This document shows positions 58,279 to 64,000 of a DNA stretch of 64,000 nucleotides, one piece after another (the stretch's first letter is position 1; every line of letters starts with the position of its first letter). Source of the stretch: Oleidesulfovibrio sp047973035 (GTDB lineage: Bacteria; Desulfobacterota; Desulfovibrionia; Desulfovibrionales; Desulfovibrionaceae). Where the stretch lies: assembly GCF_047973035.1 (NCBI RefSeq), contig NZ_JBKEBF010000036.1, positions 51,022 through 115,021 of the forward strand, in the 5' to 3' direction. Under the pieces are notes generated by a model, which saw only the letters and a program-made list of their open reading frames with translations, was not told the origin of the DNA and made no database searches. Position numbers and translations under genes: made by a program.

Positions 58279-59637
58279 CTAAGACTCTTCTTCAGTCTCA
58301 GCTTTTTTGTATACGTCGGGGTTAACGCCCATAGTGTCGATCAGCTTGCCGCCAAGGGCCACCAGACGATATTCCGCTACTACTTCGTTTACAGTAGCAG
58401 TAACCAACTGGATGGAAGAACTGTAAAGTTCGTTCTCTGCGTCGAGAACGTCAAGCAGACTGCGCTGTCCCACGCCGAACTGCTCAATGTACATGTCACG
58501 GGTCTGTGTATTGTATTCCACAGCCTCATTAAACAGGCGTTTTTGTTCACGTGCAGTCTCAAGAGAGTTCCATGTGTCACGAGTTTCCTGCATCAATGCT
58601 TCGTTGATATTCTGCAGGTCCATCATTGAGCGACGCTTACGGGCAGTTTCTGCCTTTTCTGCTGCAAGGTCAGATCCGCCGCGGAAGATATTCCATGAAA
58701 CACGCAGTTGGAGGGCATTGTCAATTTCCCAAGTTGTGCTGCTTTCAATCTGATCTTTGTACACATTGCTAGCTTGTGCAGTAAACGTGGGATAGTATTC
58801 AGACTGTGCCAGCTCAATGCGCTGTTCGTTTTCTGTAATTTCGGCCTTCTGCGCTGCTATTTTCGGGTTGTTATCCAGAGCAAGTTGCAGGGCGGAATCA
58901 AAGGTGCCGGGAGTATTTTGCGGAGCGTCCACCCAGTCAACTTCCGGAGCGTCCATACCGACAATGCGCTTGTAGTTTGCTTCGGCAACCAGCAATTCCT
59001 GCCTTGCTGCACTTAACGAAGCTTGAGCACGGGCCAGACGGCCTTTTGTCTGCGATACGTCCGCCAAACTTGTAGCGCCCAGACGCTGACGTTCTTCCTG
59101 AGAGGCCAGAATATCTTCATGGTTTTTGACGTTTTGCTCTGCAAGCCCTACCAGGCTGCGCTGCCTGTACAGTTCAAGGTGTGCCCGTACAGCTTCGAGA
59201 GCAAGCACTTCGGCATTGTCTGTCAGTCTGCTGTCTGCATTGGCAAGGCGGGCTTCCTGTATGCCTATCTGGCTGTTCACTTTACCGCCGTCCCACAGCA
59301 ACTGCGAAAGGGTCGTGCTGATGTCGCTACGTTCTTCCCAGTCATTCTTGCGACCATCAGTGCGGGTAAGAGCATCATTTACCTGCTCTGTGCCATAACC
59401 GGCGTCAAAGTCGAGGCGGGGAAACCAACCACCCTCTGCATCTCGTACATCGTGCTTTGCAGCGGCAACGCCTTCCCTGAATGACTTGATTACTGGATTG
59501 TTTTTCAGAGTTGCTTCCACGCTCTGCAGGGCTGAGGTACCTGCTAACGCCGGAGTTGTCATAAAAATAGCACCGGCTGCAGAAAACAGCACCACATTTT
59601 TGCAAGCCTTTTTGAAAGCAGATGATTCGTTAAACAT
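58279..59637 (-). CDS. TolC family outer membrane channel for type I secretion
   Basis: A 452-residue outer-membrane efflux protein. A signal peptide (about 1-33, ending PALAG) is followed by two OEP repeats (about 40-235 and 250-435) with long coiled-coil helices, as in TolC, LapE or AggA proteins. AGGGGAA precedes ATG 59637; an upstream frame to 59688 is unlikely. It lies directly downstream of the giant RTX gene on the same strand and most likely forms the outer-membrane exit of its type I secretion system. The ABC and adaptor proteins are not in the window. Confidence 0.93.
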   Translation of the reverse strand: MFNESSAFKKACKNVVLFSAAGAIFMTTPALAGTSALQSVEATLKNNPVIKSFREGVAAAKHDVRDAEGGWFPRLDFDAGYGTEQVNDALTRTDGRKNDWEERSDISTTLSQLLWDGGKVNSQIGIQEARLANADSRLTDNAEVLALEAVRAHLELYRQRSLVGLAEQNVKNHEDILASQEERQRLGATSLADVSQTKGRLARAQASLSAARQELLVAEANYKRIVGMDAPEVDWVDAPQNTPGTFDSALQLALDNNPKIAAQKAEITENEQRIELAQSEYYPTFTAQASNVYKDQIESSTTWEIDNALQLRVSWNIFRGGSDLAAEKAETARKRRSMMDLQNINEALMQETRDTWNSLETAREQKRLFNEAVEYNTQTRDMYIEQFGVGQRSLLDVLDAENELYSSSIQLVTATVNEVVAEYRLVALGGKLIDTMGVNPDVYKKAETEEES

Positions 59638-59683
59638 AGCCGTTCCCCTGAAAAAATCTAATGTTCGAATGTGGTATATGCAA

Positions 59684-59733
59684 AACAAGTATAGGAGGGG
59701 TCATCTCTTTTGATGACCCCTCCTATACTTGTT
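59684..59733 (-). terminator. 22-bp perfect hairpin between RTX gene and tolC-like gene
   Basis: The arms 59684-59705 and 59712-59733 are exact reverse complements (22 bp) around a TCTTTT loop. On the minus strand the 3' arm ends in TT and is followed by TTGC, so only four Ts in a row are present. It may act as a leaky terminator or a processing/stability element between the two genes. Confidence 0.6.
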
Positions 59734-59778
59734 ATCAGGAATAAACTGGTTTGCCAAGTTTATCTGATGGTTCTGTTT

Positions 59779-62700
59779 CTAAGCATCAATGAGTTTATTC
59801 TGGTTGATCATGGCCTGCAAGGCCGCTTCAGGGCTGTCTGCGTTAAAAGCACCGCCCAGAGATTCAAGGCTTACGCCTTCCAGAATAATATGATGGCTGC
59901 TTTCACCGTTTGAAGAAGATACTGAAAGAACGGAATTAGCAGCGTTATCCGGATCTGCACCAAGCGTATAATCAAGTCCTGCCGCTCCATGCGTGTCCAG
60001 CAGCTGCGAAATGTCCAGTACATCTCCTTCCGCAGGATTGTAGTCCGTCACATAGTCATAGCTGTCAGTTCCGGCCTTCATATCATCACCGGTAAAGACA
60101 AAAGTATCCGCGCCGTGACCGCCAGTCAGAATATCTGAACCAGCACCGCCGGTAAGAACGTCGTTGCCGTCATGCCCGAAAAGCAGGTCGTTTCCATCAT
60201 TGCCCAGCAGATTGTCCGGCAGGTTGCTGCCGATGAGTAACTCTGCATGCTCCGAGCCGGTAGCTTGTGCATGATTGGTGGTATGGACGGCTGTGATGTC
60301 GCCGCTGCCGCCGTGGTTAATTCCGTAACGGGAATCTTCCCAACCTATGCTTCCATCAGCGTTTAATACAGCGTGACTGTTGCCGCCGTTAAGCGAGGAA
60401 TCGCTGAAGTAGATGTTTTCGCCCCAGCCGGTAGTCAGTTCCTGACCGTCAGCCGTTGTCATTTCCCACTTGGGTGCGTGTTCGGTTCCGTTGTTGCTGA
60501 AAGTCACATCAAGCCCGGCTTTCATGGTGTGCTCAATTGTAAAACCGGGGAACTGCCCGGGAGTATGAGCAATAGTGAAGTTCCATGAATGCGCATCAGG
60601 CGCGACAAAGTACCCGAAGGTCTCGGCCCCTTCCGGTATGTCGCCTGCCGGAATAGTTATGGTTCCCTGATCTCCGCTCGCTGCATTGGCATCCAGGATT
60701 ATGCCTGAGATAGGATTACCGTCAGCATCGGCAAAGTATACGCCAAGCGAAGATTTGTAGAGGCCCGTTTCACTGGTGATGTTCGTGTTTATGGTCAGAT
60801 CGTTTCCGGTAACCAGAGTGCCGGTAAGGCCATTTTCCTGTGCTGCATGCACGATCTGTGATGAATCCGTGAAGTTCAGCTCAAGAGTAGCCGTATCTGC
60901 AGCTTGACTATCATGCACTGTGACAGACAGGGAGTCTGCACCACCGTCTGTCCGGTAGTGGCGTGCTCCTTCCTCGGTCAGGTAGATATCTCCGGACTTG
61001 TAGCTGCCATCTTCTGCATCGCTGGTGTATATGCCGAAAAGCGGGTTTCCTGCTGCATCTACGGGAGAGTCAATGCTCAGGCGCATCGCATCGCCGTCTG
61101 CGTCGCTTGCATACGCGCTGGCTACCACGCTGAATGCAGAAAGTTCTGCCTGATTCAACGTGATGGAGTCTGTATCAAAGCTGACTTCAGGAGTGGTATT
61201 CTGCGGCTGCAACAGGTCTGCTGCACCATAACTCTGGCCGTTAAACTCAAAGTTTTCGATATTGGTTACAAATACGTAGCCATCTGCTCCGGTACCACTA
61301 ATGTAGAAACCATCCTCGCCGTCGTAGGTACCTTGAGTGATGGTATAGTCTTCAAAGTTGCCGCTGAAGGACAATGAGTCCTTGCCTTCACCGCCATCAA
61401 TGGAGGCAAAGCCCTCCAGCGTACCGATGTAGATGGTGTCGTGTCCGTCTCCCGCATCAATAGATCCGTTCTTTGTCGTTAGTGACGAATACTTACCCAG
61501 ATTGATAATATCGTGCTGGTCACCGGTCTCAAGTTTAAAATCCGATATGGTGCCACTGACACTAACTGTGTCATTTCCGTGGCCAGTTTCGACTTCAGCT
61601 TCGCCAAAATTACCACTGATCGTAACGTTATCAGCGTGCTTGCCGGAGTCGATATCAAGGGATTCGCTCCGCCCGCTGACCATTATGGTATCAGCGTGAT
61701 CTCCGGTATTAATTTCAATTTCATCGCTGTCGGTCGATATTCTGACAATATCATCATGGTCAGCGGTTTCGATATCGATCTTGTTGTAATTAGTGCTGAC
61801 GTCTACAATGTCTGCAATATCAGGAGACTGAGGACGGTAGATGAAATCGTTGCCGCCACCGGCGTTTGTAATTTCATCATAGATATCTTCAGCGCTATGC
61901 ATTCCATCATTGAAATGCAACTCTTCGGCACCGCTTATAAAGTCCGTACCGTCAGAATCCGCACCTTCTCTGAGGTCGTTAACGATGAAGCCCTGGTTTA
62001 CCTCATCCCATGTGATTTCGTAGTCACTGCGATTTCCGGAGAAGATAACCATGTCGGTTTTTCCGGCACCGGCATAGATATGGTCGTTACCATTGCCTGC
62101 CACAATGACGTCGTTACCGGCACCGCCATAGATCGTGTCGTTGCCGCTTCCGCCGTCAAGGTAGTCGTCATTGGCTCCGCCATCCAGCGAGTCATTGTCA
62201 GCGCCGCCAGCAAGGCTGTCTTTGCCACTGCCGCCCAGCAGAGTATCCGCACCGTCGGCCCCATAGATCGTGTCGTTGCCGCTGCTGCCGGAAACAGTAT
62301 CGTTGCCCGCGCCTGCATTTACTTCCGCATCGATATTGCCGTTGATTGTCACGGTGTCGTTTCCGACACCGGCATTGACCACAGTGGAGGAGTGGTTTCC
62401 GGATACTGTGATGTCGTCTGCGCCTTCTCCGGAGTTAATAAGCAAGCTGTCGCTATTGCCCGCAACGGAGATAGTGTCATTATCCGAGCCGGTATCAATG
62501 TTGACGGACTGATGTGCCCCATCAATGGAAACACTATCGTTACCGGTTCCTGTGGTAATGGTCAGGCTTTCGCTTGTTGAACCGGTCACTGTAACCGAGT
62601 CTGCCTCGGAACCTGTATCCAGACTGGCTGTTTTATAACTGCCTGCTAGCGAAACATTATCCGTTCCGGCATCGGTTGTTACATCAACGGATTTTCCATT

Positions 62701-64000
62701 CATCTCGATGTCTACAGTATCGTTTCCGATTCCGCTGGCGACAGTAAGAATGGTAGATTTGTTCGTATGGCTGAATTGCGAGCCGTTACGGACGGTGATG
62801 GTATCGTCACCTTCGTTTGTAGTAACGTTCAGGTGGTTCCACCGGTCATTTTCGCCGCGATCATTGGAGGCAACGTTGACGGTTACAGTGTCATTGCCGT
62901 CACCGGTTTCAATCTCGCCTCGCTTGATGTTGTCGAGAGTAACATTGCTATCTCCGCCGTCACCAAGAGATACATCTGCCCGGACGAATCCGGAAAGATG
63001 GATATTCGCTGATTCATCACTTTCGGCTTTTACGCTTTTAATGGTGTTCCATCCGGAATCAACAGATACGTCCGTGTCGTCATTGTTTGTGACAACCGTT
63101 GCGCTTCCGGAACCGCCCAGTTCTGCACCAACATTGTGAGTGCCATTAGAAGAACCGTCCATGTTGGCGTTTTCAGACGTCCAGTCCGGAGTAGGCTGCT
63201 GCTGGTTGTTAAACGTAATCGTAAGCGGGTTAACTATTTCTTCGGGAGTGTACTTACCGTCAGCGAATTGCAGGTTTTCTATGTCGGAAACAATGTTTGT
63301 GCCGTCTCTTCCGTTAACTGTATCTTCTATACGGTAACCACCATCTTCAGTTCGGGTGATGATGTAATCGTCAAGATTACCGGTAAAAATGGCTGTATCG
63401 TCACCCTCGCCACCATGCATAGTATCGTCGCCGGTGCCGCCGATAAACGTGTCATTGCCGGAGCCTCCGTAGAGGTTGTCATTACCGTCCTGACCGTAGA
63501 GCTTGTCGTTGCCTTCATCGCCGTGCAGCGTATCATTGCCTTCACCGCCGAGCAGGGTGTCGTTGTCCGCACCGCCCAGCAAAGCGTCATCGCCACTGCC
63601 GCCGATGAGGGTGTCTTCGCCTGCATCACCGTTCAGGTAATCGTTGTCTGCGCCGCCATCCAGCCTGTCGTTGCCGATGCCGCCTTCAAGCAGGTCGCTG
63701 TCGTCCCCACCGTAGAGTTTATCGTCGCCGATGCCGCCGTACAGATTATCGTCACCGGAGCCGCCGATAAGGGTATCGTTTCCGTCTTCGCCGTGAAGCT
63801 GGTCGTTCCAAGCACCACCGTTAACAAGGTCATTACCGGTACCAGCGTAGAGGGTGTCGTTGCCGTCCTGTCCGTAGAGCTTGTCGTCGCCTTCATCGCC
63901 GTGCAACGTATCATTGCCTTCACCGCCGAGCAGGGTGTCGTTGTCCGCACCGCCCAGCAAAGCGTCATCGCCACTGCCGCCGATGAGGGTGTCTTCGCCT
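59779..64000 (-). CDS. Giant RTX protein, type I secreted, C-terminal part
   Basis: An open frame of over 1400 codons continues past the right edge, so the N-terminus is missing. The visible part contains classical GGxGxD nonapeptide arrays (63.4-64.0 kb, 62.1-62.3 kb, 60.1-60.2 kb), two arrays of a 20-residue repeat (about 61.5-61.8 and 62.3-62.7 kb), a cadherin-like or DUF4114-like stretch (about 60.4-61.2 kb) and a C-terminal target domain of the VC_A0849 type (GADTFVF...VTDYNPAEGDVLDISQLLD). It is very acidic, has few or no cysteines, and is predicted to fold on Ca2+ outside the cell. Adhesin or biofilm matrix protein is the likely role (inference). Confidence 0.9.
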   Translation of the reverse strand, partial: GEDTLIGGSGDDALLGGADNDTLLGGEGNDTLHGDEGDDKLYGQDGNDTLYAGTGNDLVNGGAWNDQLHGEDGNDTLIGGSGDDNLYGGIGDDKLYGGDDSDLLEGGIGNDRLDGGADNDYLNGDAGEDTLIGGSGDDALLGGADNDTLLGGEGNDTLHGDEGNDKLYGQDGNDNLYGGSGNDTFIGGTGDDTMHGGEGDDTAIFTGNLDDYIITRTEDGGYRIEDTVNGRDGTNIVSDIENLQFADGKYTPEEIVNPLTITFNNQQQPTPDWTSENANMDGSSNGTHNVGAELGGSGSATVVTNNDDTDVSVDSGWNTIKSVKAESDESANIHLSGFVRADVSLGDGGDSNVTLDNIKRGEIETGDGNDTVTVNVASNDRGENDRWNHLNVTTNEGDDTITVRNGSQFSHTNKSTILTVASGIGNDTVDIEMNGKSVDVTTDAGTDNVSLAGSYKTASLDTGSEADSVTVTGSTSESLTITTGTGNDSVSIDGAHQSVNIDTGSDNDTISVAGNSDSLLINSGEGADDITVSGNHSSTVVNAGVGNDTVTINGNIDAEVNAGAGNDTVSGSSGNDTIYGADGADTLLGGSGKDSLAGGADNDSLDGGANDDYLDGGSGNDTIYGGAGNDVIVAGNGNDHIYAGAGKTDMVIFSGNRSDYEITWDEVNQGFIVNDLREGADSDGTDFISGAEELHFNDGMHSAEDIYDEITNAGGGNDFIYRPQSPDIADIVDVSTNYNKIDIETADHDDIVRISTDSDEIEINTGDHADTIMVSGRSESLDIDSGKHADNVTISGNFGEAEVETGHGNDTVSVSGTISDFKLETGDQHDIINLGKYSSLTTKNGSIDAGDGHDTIYIGTLEGFASIDGGEGKDSLSFSGNFEDYTITQGTYDGEDGFYISGTGADGYVFVTNIENFEFNGQSYGAADLLQPQNTTPEVSFDTDSITLNQAELSAFSVVASAYASDADGDAMRLSIDSPVDAAGNPLFGIYTSDAEDGSYKSGDIYLTEEGARHYRTDGGADSLSVTVHDSQAADTATLELNFTDSSQIVHAAQENGLTGTLVTGNDLTINTNITSETGLYKSSLGVYFADADGNPISGIILDANAASGDQGTITIPAGDIPEGAETFGYFVAPDAHSWNFTIAHTPGQFPGFTIEHTMKAGLDVTFSNNGTEHAPKWEMTTADGQELTTGWGENIYFSDSSLNGGNSHAVLNADGSIGWEDSRYGINHGGSGDITAVHTTNHAQATGSEHAELLIGSNLPDNLLGNDGNDLLFGHDGNDVLTGGAGSDILTGGHGADTFVFTGDDMKAGTDSYDYVTDYNPAEGDVLDISQLLDTHGAAGLDYTLGADPDNAANSVLSVSSSNGESSHHIILEGVSLESLGGAFNADSPEAALQAMINQNKLIDA
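61490..61790 (-). repeat. 20-residue repeat array 2 in RTX protein
   Basis: Five successive units of about 20 residues follow the pattern h-x-I-x-T-G-x-x-x-D-x-h-x-V-S-G-x-x-x-[SE], for example EIEINTGDHADTIMVSGRSE and SLDIDSGKHADNVTISGNFG. The period is 60 bases at DNA level with low nucleotide identity. Confidence 0.75.
62290..62700 (-). repeat. 20-residue repeat array 1 in RTX protein
   Basis: Six units of 19-21 residues with the same pattern as array 2, for example SVNIDTGSDNDTISVAGNSD and SLLINSGEGADDITVSGNHS. The array ends directly against classical GGxGxD nonapeptides. Confidence 0.75.
63496..64000 (-). repeat. 378-bp internal duplication in RTX protein
   Basis: The stretch 63496-63622 recurs at 63874-64000 with only a few differences. 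The offset of 378 bases equals 14 nonapeptides (126 codons), so it is an in-frame unequal duplication. The second copy runs off the window. Confidence 0.75.

Overview
The window reads as a chromosomal segment of a Desulfovibrionales-type sulfate reducer (Deltaproteobacteria / Desulfobacterota). This is inferred from moderate G+C, a Gram-negative envelope gene set, a BamA with an extra N-terminal domain, LpxI instead of LpxH, a large NAD-dependent glutamate dehydrogenase, and many sigma-54 and HD/HDOD regulators. The species cannot be fixed from sequence alone. No phage, insertion sequence or CRISPR array was found.

Left part (1-9.4 kb): an unrecognised gene cut by the window edge, a YgiQ-type radical SAM protein, a hybrid sensor kinase, a FapA/DUF342 protein, a small EF-hand protein, and two nearly identical tRNA-Asn genes, each with its own promoter and UUCG-loop terminator. 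9.4-22.9 kb is the envelope-biogenesis block: lysS, lolC, lolD, bamA, amiC, skp/ompH, lpxD, fabZ, lpxA, lpxI and an aminotransferase. It covers lipoprotein release, outer-membrane protein insertion, chaperoning, lipid A synthesis and peptidoglycan amidase activity.

23-38.4 kb is metabolism and small unknowns: thiM-thiE with a NifX-like protein, a flavin reductase, NAD-glutamate dehydrogenase, a small zinc-ribbon protein leading a polar amino-acid ABC operon with strong intercistronic hairpins, a LysE exporter, a lipoprotein, a MogA-domain protein, an HD-GYP protein overlapping a UbiA prenyltransferase, two paralogous small proteins of unknown function, and YjgA/DarP.

38.4-48 kb is regulatory. 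A GAF-AAA-Fis sigma-54 activator is divergent from a tandem-repeat operator, a sigma-54 (-24/-12) promoter and a roughly 130-nt terminator-bounded transcript, which I propose is a sigma-54-dependent small RNA. An HDOD gene follows, then a CobD-like aminotransferase, two GT4 glycosyltransferases with LarB, and a second sigma-54 activator whose receiver domain has lost its phosphoacceptor residues.

48-64 kb: aconitase, a PpiD/SurA-type periplasmic isomerase, a lipoprotein, the rpsF-rpsR-rplI-dnaB operon, lptD, and a type I secretion pair: a TolC-like channel downstream of a very large RTX protein that runs off the right edge. The RTX protein mixes classical nonapeptides with arrays of a 20-residue repeat.
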